Origin: Paraflavitalea sp. CAU 1676
GTDB lineage: Bacteria; Bacteroidota; Bacteroidia; Chitinophagales; Chitinophagaceae
Assembly: GCF_029223285.1 (NCBI RefSeq)
Contig: NZ_JARHUJ010000004.1
Coordinates: 248,001-312,000, forward strand
Direction: 5' to 3'
DNA: 64,000 bases
Shown: positions 43,802 to 50,644 of the stretch, one piece after another
Layout: every line of letters begins with the position of its first letter
Position numbering within the stretch: the first letter of the stretch is position 1
The notes under the pieces: generated by a model
What the model was told of the DNA's origin: nothing
The model's input: the letters and a program-made list of their open reading frames with translations, nothing else
Database searches by the model: none
Program-made: the position numbers and the translations under genes

Positions 43802-44119
43802 TTACTTCGAAACGACTTTCAGCCCAACGATCGACCCGATCAACAGGAAAATGAAGAACATCCGCCAAAAGTCGGCCGGCTCCTTATACAACAGAATTCC
43901 CATGATCACGGTACCCACGGCGCCAATACCCGTCCATACCGCATAAGCCGTACCGATTGGAATGGTTTGAATAGCTTTATTCAACAACAAAAAACTAAGG
44001 GTAATACTCACGAAAAAGGCCGTAGCCCACTTCAGGTTGGTAAAATTGTTCGACAACTTTAAACAGGTAGTAAAGCCAACTTCAAACAACCCCGCAATTA
44101 TTAAGATGATCCACGACAT
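43802..44119 (-). CDS. SMR-family small exporter (SugE/Gdx-like)
   Basis: 105 residues from the ATG at 44119 ('MSWIILIIAGLFEVGFTTCL'); a start at 44140 would add 7 residues. Four membrane helices are apparent. The essential Glu of helix 1 is Glu14 in 'AGLFEVGF', and 'GTAYAVWTGIGAVGT' is the conserved helix 3 signature. SMR proteins work as dual-topology dimers and exchange guanidinium or quaternary ammonium ions for protons. The start 'MSWIILIIAG' is like SugE/Gdx, but I cannot separate it from multidrug EmrE-type members by eye. No guanidine riboswitch is seen upstream. Confidence 0.88.
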   Translation of the reverse strand: MSWIILIIAGLFEVGFTTCLKLSNNFTNLKWATAFFVSITLSFLLLNKAIQTIPIGTAYAVWTGIGAVGTVIMGILLYKEPADFWRMFFIFLLIGSIVGLKVVSK

Positions 44120-44177
44120 AGCCAATAATTTAGCCGGCAAAGGTCGGACCTTCAGAGAAACTATTTTTTAACATAGG

Positions 44178-44747
44178 TTAAAAACGCAACTCCGCGCGGA
44201 TGCGGCTCAATGTCACCTGCGAAACACCAAGATAAGAAGCGATATGCCCCAGTTGTACTCTTTGGATGAGCGCAGGGTTACTCTCCAGCAGATTCTTATA
44301 ACGTTCAACGGCCGGCTGAAACTGTAAACCGATAAAGCAGCTTTCGGTCTTGATCAGTTCCTGTTCCGCCAGTTTACGGCCCCAGTTGGCCAGCTCGATA
44401 TGGGTATCGAATAGCCTTCGGATGTCGTTGTGCGAAATACTATGCACCACCGCATCTTCCAGCAATTCCACGGTTTCATAACCAGGCTTGTCGGCCACAT
44501 AACTGTTGTAGGATAGCACGACATCTCCTTCTGCACCAAACCAGAAGGTGATCTCCTTCTCTTCGCGGTAACAAAAAGCACGTGCAATGCCCCGCTCGAT
44601 AAAATACATCTTATGCTCCACATGCCCCTCACGCAGTAAAACATGGTTTTTCGGATGTACTTCCTCGGTTAGCAAAGCGGCGAACTCCTGCAGTACAGGA
44701 GCAGGCAGGGGATAAATACGTTGAATATGATCAAGAATAGGATCCAA
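44178..44747 (-). CDS. Crp/Fnr-family transcription regulator
   Basis: 189 residues if the TTG at 44747 is the start, giving 'LDPILDHIQRIYPLPAPVLQ' like family members. An in-frame ATG at 44792 lies inside the hairpin at 44789-44818 and is less likely. The N-terminal cyclic-nucleotide-binding-like domain contains 'NHVLLREGHVEHKMYFIERG'. The C-terminal helix-turn-helix is 'QLGHIASYLGVSQVTLSRIR'. It is likely a cytoplasmic activator. No cysteine cluster for iron-sulfur binding is visible, so an Fnr-type oxygen sensor is unlikely. Its target is unknown; the divergent neighbour is the SMR gene's upstream region on the same strand. Confidence 0.85.
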   Translation of the reverse strand: MDPILDHIQRIYPLPAPVLQEFAALLTEEVHPKNHVLLREGHVEHKMYFIERGIARAFCYREEKEITFWFGAEGDVVLSYNSYVADKPGYETVELLEDAVVHSISHNDIRRLFDTHIELANWGRKLAEQELIKTESCFIGLQFQPAVERYKNLLESNPALIQRVQLGHIASYLGVSQVTLSRIRAELRF

Positions 44748-44788
44748 AGAATAATATTGCCTGCAAATTAAGGAAACCCGCAAATGCG

Positions 44789-44818
44789 ACAATGCCCGGC
44801 CGAACGGTCGGGCATTGT
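44789..44818 (-). terminator. Hairpin after the Gfo/Idh gene
   Basis: 'acaatgcccg' and 'cgggcattgt' pair perfectly, and the loop holds a further CCG/CGG pair. It lies 23 bases after the Gfo/Idh stop in the direction of transcription. The T tract is weak. Confidence 0.75.
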
Positions 44819-44840
44819 AATATCTTAGGCGACGCCTGTT

Positions 44841-46145
44841 TTATTTTAATTGCCAGCCATTGCCGATAGCAGCCTTCGTCAACCGGTTCGCCTCTTTGTC
44901 GCCCTTGAAGCGTTCCCGCTTGGGATTCCACTTTAACGGCCGGTTTAGCCAGTAGGCAATATTGGCAATACAACAAACCGAGCTCGACCGGTGGCCTGTC
45001 TCCACATCACAGATAGGTGGTTTGCCACTCTTGATCGCATCCAGCCAATCCTGGTGATGATTGGCGCTGTCATACAAACGGATCTCATTGGGTTGAATAA
45101 CCGCTTTGGCGATATCATCTGGTTTGCTGTCGATAAAGGAACGGCTGATGTCGAGCGTTCCTTTCGTGCCAATAAAACGAACCGCATTGCCCCGGCCAAA
45201 ATCTTCGTGTTTCATCACTATGCCGTTCGCATATACCATCGTGAGGGTCTTGAATTCCTTGCCATCGGGTGGGTACAAATCCACCGGGCCGGTATGATCC
45301 ATGCCCAAACCCCATTGCGCAATATCGAACATGTGGGCGCCCCAATCACTGAGCATCCCACCGCCAAACTCCTTATAGTTGCGCCAGTTGGGGAAGATGT
45401 CTTTTTCCACCGGGGGCGCCAGCTCCGCATTGAAATCACGCATCGCGGCGGGGCCTACCCATTGCTGCCAGTTCAGTTCAGAAGGGGTAGACTGCCCGGG
45501 CAGGTCGCAGGTAATACCCGCTTTGCCTACACTCACCAGCACTTCCTTAACATCTCCTATATATCCGTTGCGCACCAACTCGCACGCATGCCTGAAATTC
45601 TGGTTCGATCGTTGCATGCTGCCGGTTTGCAGCACCACTTTGTGTTTCTTCATGGCATTCACCATAGCACGCCCTTCTTCTACAGAGTGCGCCAGGGGTT
45701 TCTCACAGTAAACATGCTTACCGGCCTTTGCTGCCATGATCGATTGTACCGCATGCCAGTGATCGGGCGTGGCCACCACGATCGCATCGATATCTTTTCT
45801 ATCGAGCAATTCCCGGAAATCGGCATAAGTCGCAAGCCCCTTGTATTGCGGAAGGTCTTTGGCGTCTGCATACAGCTTCTCGGTGATCTGCTGAAACAAA
45901 GCCAGTTTCTTGCTGTCCACATCGGCTCCCGCTACTACCTGCGCCTTGTTGTAAAAACCACGCACTAAACCACGCGACTGTTTACCGGTACCGATAAACC
46001 CCAGATTGATCTTGTCGCTGGGAGCCACATATCCCTGGCCGCCCATAACAAAGCGGGGGATGATCATGATGCCCACCGAAGCAGTAATGGTATTTCTGAC
46101 GAAAGCCCTCCGGGAGAGCTGCTTGTTTTGATCGGATTTGTTCAT
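44841..46145 (-). CDS. Gfo/Idh/MocA-family oxidoreductase with Tat signal
   Basis: 434 residues. A twin-arginine signal 'LSRRAFVRNTITASVGIMII' is at residues 10-30, so the folded enzyme is probably exported with its NAD cofactor. The Rossmann motif is 'LGFIGTGKQSRGL', the catalytic region is 'HVYCEKPLAHSVEEGRAM', and a typical C-terminal part follows ('GGGMLSDWGAHMFDIAQWGL'). Exported Gfo/Idh proteins act on sugars, and some are glycosidases with bound NAD. The exact substrate is unknown. The ThuA-like gene lies 28 bases upstream on the same strand, so they probably form an operon for sugar modification. Confidence 0.9.
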   Translation of the reverse strand: MNKSDQNKQLSRRAFVRNTITASVGIMIIPRFVMGGQGYVAPSDKINLGFIGTGKQSRGLVRGFYNKAQVVAGADVDSKKLALFQQITEKLYADAKDLPQYKGLATYADFRELLDRKDIDAIVVATPDHWHAVQSIMAAKAGKHVYCEKPLAHSVEEGRAMVNAMKKHKVVLQTGSMQRSNQNFRHACELVRNGYIGDVKEVLVSVGKAGITCDLPGQSTPSELNWQQWVGPAAMRDFNAELAPPVEKDIFPNWRNYKEFGGGMLSDWGAHMFDIAQWGLGMDHTGPVDLYPPDGKEFKTLTMVYANGIVMKHEDFGRGNAVRFIGTKGTLDISRSFIDSKPDDIAKAVIQPNEIRLYDSANHHQDWLDAIKSGKPPICDVETGHRSSSVCCIANIAYWLNRPLKWNPKRERFKGDKEANRLTKAAIGNGWQLK

Positions 46146-46173
46146 ATGGGAAGATCGGTATAGAGGTGGAAGA

Positions 46174-46911
46174 TTATTTTTTCATAGCCCATTGAATTCC
46201 GCCCAGCAAATGTTGCAGGTAAAGCGCGTCGCTGGTAAAAGACTCTTTAGTATGCCCCAGCTCCGTATAAAAAGCACGGCCGCCATCGAATTCGTGGTAC
46301 CAGGCCATCGGGTGGGTATTGCCCATACGCTCACCGGTGTAGGTATTTTCATCGATCGTGATCAGCACGTGTAAACTGTCCGACATCCATTTGTAATTAT
46401 ACCACTCGTCTTTGCGTGTCCATCTTTCAGGCAAATGCTTTGTGGAGATATGTTTGTTGTCTACGATCTGCAGTGTCGCCTCCTGGGTGGCCGGATGGCT
46501 TTTGAAATAAGCGCCTACCAGCTTGCCATACCAGGGCCAGTCGTATTCGGTATCCGTAGCGGCATGGATGCCCACAAAACCGCCACCCGAACGGATGTAT
46601 TGCTCAAAAGCTGCCTGCTGCGTTTCGTCGAGGATATTACCGGTCGTATTGAGAAAGATCACGGCTTTGTATTGCTTCAGGTTGTCTTTGGAGAAAACCG
46701 TTGCGTCGGTACTGGTGTCAACCCCAAACTTGTTGGCTTCGCCCAGCTTGATAAGCGCCAGCTTACCTTCATCGATGGAGTTGTGGTGAAAACCTGCCGT
46801 TTTGCAAAAGACGAGCACTTTGTTCTTTTGGGCATGTGTAACTGCAGAAAGGCAGAGAAAAAACGATAAGACCAGGAAAGCTCCTGGTTGAAAGATCATA
46901 CGGCGTATCAT
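46174..46911 (-). CDS. ThuA-like domain protein, secreted
   Basis: 245 residues with a signal peptide ending 'LSAVTHAQKN'; ATGs at 46911 and 46899 are both possible. The ThuA/glutamine-amidotransferase-like fold is shown by 'VLVFCKTAGFHHNSIDEGK', 'AVIFLNTTGNILDETQQAAF', 'GGGFVGIHAATDTEYDWPW' and 'HPMAWYHEFDGGRAFYTELG'. ThuA-like proteins occur with sugar oxidoreductases and are implicated in disaccharide oxidation, though the reaction is not settled. Here it pairs with the Tat-dependent oxidoreductase downstream, which supports a joint periplasmic role. Confidence 0.9.
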   Translation of the reverse strand: MIRRMIFQPGAFLVLSFFLCLSAVTHAQKNKVLVFCKTAGFHHNSIDEGKLALIKLGEANKFGVDTSTDATVFSKDNLKQYKAVIFLNTTGNILDETQQAAFEQYIRSGGGFVGIHAATDTEYDWPWYGKLVGAYFKSHPATQEATLQIVDNKHISTKHLPERWTRKDEWYNYKWMSDSLHVLITIDENTYTGERMGNTHPMAWYHEFDGGRAFYTELGHTKESFTSDALYLQHLLGGIQWAMKK

Positions 46912-46992
46912 GAATAGCAGGTGATTAGTGAGGTCTGAAGCTAATGCAAAACATTCATACCATCTATACTACACCGCATTAAAATTATCAGA

Positions 46993-47562
46993 TCATGCGC
47001 CTCCGGCAAAAGCCTTGACCCCCAGGTCCTTTTCAATCAGATGCATAGGAGAGTGGGCATAATAGCCCGAAATCGTCAGTTCTTCCCGCATCGGTAACAG
47101 GAAGCCAGGCAGCCAGCCATCTTCAGTGGTAGTGGCGGCACTAGGCAAGCTTAGTATCAGGCAATTGCCAACGCTGCCCAATAACGTCATTGCAGCACTT
47201 GTATACGTGATCGCCACTCTATGTTTCTTCTTATCCGTAAGGTCCGAGTTGATGATCGAAAACTGGTAGTCGGTAAATGGAATATTTACCGTACCCATTG
47301 TATCGGTCAGCCCCGGGATCAAATGGTGGAGCTCCTGCACATACAGGCCAATGGCGAAACCTACTTTGTAGTGCAGGGATTGCGCCTTAGGGTCATGCGC
47401 AACGAGATCGTGGAATAGCTTCCATTCATTGTTTTTGTTGTACCGCTGCGCCTGCATCAGCAACTCACAATAACTATCCTCGAAAACCTGTTGTTCGAAG
47501 GTGAGTGTACTGTTCCGGTCGATGAGCTGCCGGTAAGTAAGTTTAATAAGTGGAGTGCTCAT
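46993..47562 (-). CDS. Hypothetical protein
   Basis: 189 residues from the ATG at 47562 ('MSTPLIKLTYRQLIDRN'). An in-frame ATG at 47613 lies inside the terminator stem at 47578-47645, so it is rejected. I do not recognise a family. There is no signal peptide, and one moderately hydrophobic stretch ('YTSAAMTLLGSVGNCLILSL') is too short a case for a membrane protein. The C-terminus is glycine/alanine-rich ('VKAFAGGA'). It is a lone gene between the dioxygenase-like gene and the ThuA gene, each probably separately transcribed. Confidence 0.75.
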   Translation of the reverse strand: MSTPLIKLTYRQLIDRNSTLTFEQQVFEDSYCELLMQAQRYNKNNEWKLFHDLVAHDPKAQSLHYKVGFAIGLYVQELHHLIPGLTDTMGTVNIPFTDYQFSIINSDLTDKKKHRVAITYTSAAMTLLGSVGNCLILSLPSAATTTEDGWLPGFLLPMREELTISGYYAHSPMHLIEKDLGVKAFAGGA

Positions 47563-47577
47563 AAAAAATAGAAAAAA

Positions 47578-47645
47578 GACCAGCCGGGCCGGCAACTGCT
47601 TGCTCCATACCATGGGAATCCAGGATTCCCCCGGCCCGGCAGGTC
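47578..47645 (-). terminator. Large two-part terminator hairpin
   Basis: Arms at 47578-47592 and 47631-47645 ('gaccagccgggccgg' and its near-complement, with one A-A mismatch) enclose an inner 'gggaat...attccc' hairpin. On the minus strand the stem is followed by a T6 run and then the ATG at 47562. It ends transcription of the dioxygenase-like gene just before the next gene. Confidence 0.85.
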
Positions 47646-47648
47646 CGG

Positions 47649-48368
47649 TTAAGCTTTTACGTAAATAGAGTGCACAAGATCATAGCCGCCAGTGCTGCTA
47701 TTGGCAGTCACCACGGCCAGCTCATTATCGAGCGAATCCATGATAATGCCGTCCGACGCGTTGGTGATGGAATTCTGTCCATGCGCCGAATACAAAGACG
47801 TTTTATATACAGCTGTATTGATAGCATCGGGAAAAGCGATCTGGGTTGTGAGCTTCAACGAAGACCCTACATACACCTGGGCATGAATATGGGTTACCCG
47901 GCCGGTATACCAACCCGGATAAATGCTCTTGAATTTCACCTGTCCGCTGGTGTCGGTATACTGTAACCCCCGGCAAAAAACAGCGGTAGTATTGTTTTGT
48001 GTGCCGAGGTATCCCGAGTTCGAATACCCCGAGTAATAACCATCTTTATCACAGTGCCAAATGTCGACCCGTGCATTGGCCAGTACATTACAGCTATCGT
48101 TTACATTCCGGATCGTGATGACGAGGTCGAGCGGCAAACCAGTTTTGCCATCCGTAATATCTACCCGCTGTATAGCAGAACCCCGGCTATTGTACAAAGG
48201 GTAAGGGCCATCGGTTTCAGAATCGGTAACACTGCAGCCATCGGTGCCGGAGCCTTCTCCGTCGTCTGTATCGCTGCTCTTGTTTTTCTTACAGGCTTGT
48301 ACGATAAAAGGAACCGAAGTAGAACCTACGATCAGGTGCCTGAGGAATTTTTTTCTGGACTGCTCCAT
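47649..48368 (-). CDS. Intradiol ring-cleavage dioxygenase-like lipoprotein
   Basis: 239 residues. The N-terminus 'SRKKFLRHLIVGSTSVPFIV' ends in lipobox-like 'VQAC' (Cys26), and a linker rich in Asp, Gly and Ser follows. The intradiol dioxygenase fold has 'SETDGPYPLYNSR', 'ARVDIWHCDKDGYYSGYSN', 'SIYPGWYTGRVTHIHAQVYV' and 'TTQIAFPD'. Two Tyr and the His-x-His pair 'HIHA' match the four iron ligands of protocatechuate/catechol dioxygenases. These enzymes usually work in the cytoplasm on catechols, so a surface or periplasmic lipoprotein form is notable. The substrate is unknown. The gene stands alone in front of a strong terminator. Confidence 0.87.
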   Translation of the reverse strand: MEQSRKKFLRHLIVGSTSVPFIVQACKKNKSSDTDDGEGSGTDGCSVTDSETDGPYPLYNSRGSAIQRVDITDGKTGLPLDLVITIRNVNDSCNVLANARVDIWHCDKDGYYSGYSNSGYLGTQNNTTAVFCRGLQYTDTSGQVKFKSIYPGWYTGRVTHIHAQVYVGSSLKLTTQIAFPDAINTAVYKTSLYSAHGQNSITNASDGIIMDSLDNELAVVTANSSTGGYDLVHSIYVKA

Positions 48369-48574
48369 AGCTGAAAGATTTAAGTGTGCGATGAGGATTA
48401 CTACACAAATCTTCGAAAAACACTGGAGCCCGAAAACTTAGATAGATGGCCTCGCCCTTTGTATCGGCGAATAACCCGGAGGGGCCTGTAATGTAGGCGG
48501 GGACTGCCTTTTGTTGGGAAAGCTTTAACAAATAAATGGTGGTAGGTAGATCAGCCAATATAGTCAATCCTTCA

Positions 48575-49276
48575 TCAGGATTGTTGTTTCCATTCATTGA
48601 TGAAGGAAACATAGCTATCGCTAACAGGAAGTTCTGTGCCCGAGTTTAAAGAGACCTTGCGGTTGAGGATGGATTTAACCTTGTCGACAGAAACGATATA
48701 ACTGCGGTGAATGCGTTTGAATTTATGTGAAGGCAGCTTTTCCAACACGCCTTTCAGGGTCATGAGGGTAAGGATCGGTTTTTCCTGCACGCGGTGTATT
48801 TTGATATAATCTTCCAGACTTTCGATATACTCGATGTCCTGCAGGTTCACCTTCATCATCCGGTATTCCGAATAAATGAACAGGCTTTCTTCCTGCTCAT
48901 ACCTCGGTTTTGATTTGTACTCATGAAACTCTATCGCTTTTTGCACCGCACGCGAAAAGCGTTCAAAACTGATCGGTTTCAGCAGGTAGTCTACCGCATC
49001 CAATTCAAAACCTTCATGAGCAAACTTTTTATAAGCTGTAGTGAAAATGATCAGTGGCCGCTCTTGTAATGACCTGACCAGGTCGAGCCCCGTAATGTCC
49101 GGCATATTGATATCGATGAACAGCAGGTCAACCGGCTGCTGCCGCAGGTATTCTGCTCCGCTGATGGCGTCGTCAAAAGTCTGCACCAGTTGCAGGGCAG
49201 GGAACTTCGACACATACTCCCTGATCAGCGCCAATGCCGGTGGTTCATCATCGATAGCAATACATCTTAAAGGCAT
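48575..49276 (-). CDS. LytTR-family response regulator
   Basis: 233 residues. The receiver domain has the acidic pocket 'IDDEPPA' (Asp9, Asp10), phospho-acceptor Asp55 in 'LLFIDINMPDITG', and the conserved Thr and Lys in 'IFTTAYKKF' and 'YLLKPISF'. The LytTR DNA-binding domain is from about residue 135 ('YSEYRMMKVNLQDIEYIESL', 'FKRIHRSYIVSVDKVKSI'). It is a cytoplasmic transcription factor, phosphorylated by the adjacent histidine kinase. The kinase gene is 17 bases upstream on the same strand. The likely target set is unknown. Confidence 0.96.
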   Translation of the reverse strand: MPLRCIAIDDEPPALALIREYVSKFPALQLVQTFDDAISGAEYLRQQPVDLLFIDINMPDITGLDLVRSLQERPLIIFTTAYKKFAHEGFELDAVDYLLKPISFERFSRAVQKAIEFHEYKSKPRYEQEESLFIYSEYRMMKVNLQDIEYIESLEDYIKIHRVQEKPILTLMTLKGVLEKLPSHKFKRIHRSYIVSVDKVKSILNRKVSLNSGTELPVSDSYVSFINEWKQQS

Positions 49277-49293
49277 ATCTCTTGAATGGTGCG

Positions 49294-50520
49294 TTAACGG
49301 TGAATGTCCAATACTACCTCAAAAAGGTTGTTCCCGGTCGAAATGTTTAACGAATGCCTGCCGGGATACAGGTGCTCCAGCCGCTGCCGGGTATTCTCAA
49401 TCCCGATACCCGTCCTTTCGGCCTGCTTCCGGGGAAACAGCGAATTGCTGCACCGGAACAGCAAGTGGTTATCAGTCGCTTCCAGGCTGATATCGATCAA
49501 AGAAGCCTGGTGATTGCTGATGCCATACTTGAAGGCATTCTCCACAAAGGTCATTAGTATGAAGGGTGGAATAGACAGTGCAATGACGTTGCCAATCACT
49601 TTGAAGGAAACGGTCGTCTTTTGACCAAGTCTCAACTGCTGCAGGTCGATATAGTCCTGTATGCACTCGATCTCTTGCTGAAGAGGCACAAAATCCTGCC
49701 GCGTTTCATCAGTGATGTAGCGGAGAATATTCGATAGCTTCATGATGCTGGCTGCAGTATGTTCATTGTTTGTTACCGCCAGCGAATAGATATTGTTAAG
49801 TGTATTGAAGAGGAAATGCGGATTGATCTGCGCTTTCAGGAAAGCCAGCTCGGCCTGCGCCTTCTCTGCTTCTGCCTGCAGGGCCCGCTTTTCCGTCAGG
49901 CGCCAGCGCCAGGTGGTTTGCAGCGCAATGCTCAGGGAAATAGCCAGCAGGAATAAAAAGATGCTGACAAAGTCAAACGGTCCGCGCCTGGGTCCTCTCG
50001 GTGGTTGCCTGCGCCCATTGTCTTCATGGGGAAATGGAGACCGGTTACGTTCCAGATCCGGTGGGGTGCCGCGCCTTTCATCGAAGGCAGGAGTTTGTCC
50101 GCGTCCGCTATCCATGCCCGGGGGAGGCGGCTGAAACCTTCCGTCCGCCGGCATCGGGTCACCCTGTTCCATAGGGCGACGCCTGAACTCCTGCATACGC
50201 GCTTCCCGGTCGGCTTTCGATAGTTGAAAGAACAACCGGTCAAAGGGCCGCAACCCGTAAATGCCCACCAGCATCAGCAGCAGAATACCGAAATACCAGC
50301 CTGCTTTTTTCTTCAGGTATAGTTGAGGAAACAGCACATACGTGTGGAGGTAAAAGATGAACACATAACAACCAAACAGCAGCCAGTACCACGAAGCACT
50401 GATGGTAGTGAGTGCGTGGTCGCTGCCCGAATGTCCGGCGATGAACAGGAACGGCAGGCTCAGAAAGATCAGCCAGCCGATCACGTGCGAAACAATAGAA
50501 GGCGTTTTAACGCGGTACAT
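49294..50520 (-). CDS. LytS-type sensor histidine kinase with Pro/Arg-rich loop
   Basis: 408 residues from the ATG at 50520; the frame also has a TTG at 50526. Membrane segments are near residues 13-29, 44-64, 74-91 and 184-203. Between the third and fourth lies a loop of about 90 residues that is very rich in Pro, Arg, Gly and Asp (about 103-183, including 'FQPPPPGMDSGRG' and 'RRQPPRGPRRGPFDF'). By alternation it would be extracytoplasmic. The His_kinase motif 'QINPHFLFNTLNNIY' holds the phospho-acceptor His near 235, and the ATPase region has 'MTFVENAFKYGIS' and 'GIGIENTRQRLEHLYPGR'. It is the partner of the downstream LytTR regulator. Confidence 0.94.
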   Translation of the reverse strand: MYRVKTPSIVSHVIGWLIFLSLPFLFIAGHSGSDHALTTISASWYWLLFGCYVFIFYLHTYVLFPQLYLKKKAGWYFGILLLMLVGIYGLRPFDRLFFQLSKADREARMQEFRRRPMEQGDPMPADGRFQPPPPGMDSGRGQTPAFDERRGTPPDLERNRSPFPHEDNGRRQPPRGPRRGPFDFVSIFLFLLAISLSIALQTTWRWRLTEKRALQAEAEKAQAELAFLKAQINPHFLFNTLNNIYSLAVTNNEHTAASIMKLSNILRYITDETRQDFVPLQQEIECIQDYIDLQQLRLGQKTTVSFKVIGNVIALSIPPFILMTFVENAFKYGISNHQASLIDISLEATDNHLLFRCSNSLFPRKQAERTGIGIENTRQRLEHLYPGRHSLNISTGNNLFEVVLDIHR

Positions 50521-50591
50521 AGGCAAATAAACGATAATAAAAATACATAATCCGGGAGTGCCGGTGTATAAGCCGATTGTATGGGTAAAAT

Positions 50592-50621
50592 GAAAATGGG
50601 CGCCAAGCGGCGCCCATTTTC
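50592..50621 (-). terminator. Rho-independent terminator after the metzincin gene
   Basis: 'gaaaatgggcgcc' (50592-50604) pairs perfectly with 50609-50621 around a 4-base loop, with T-rich sequence downstream on the minus strand. It lies between the metzincin-like gene stop and the kinase start. Confidence 0.92.
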
Positions 50622-50644
50622 TATACAGATAACCAATAGGTTAA

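Noticed and set aside
43724-44062. 112-residue plus-strand frame
   Set aside because: It is mainly antisense to the SMR exporter and starts in the repeat island.
48289-48612. 107-residue minus-strand frame before the dioxygenase-like gene
   Set aside because: It overlaps the signal peptide of the lipoprotein in another frame and has no domain; the 206-base gap is more likely a promoter region.
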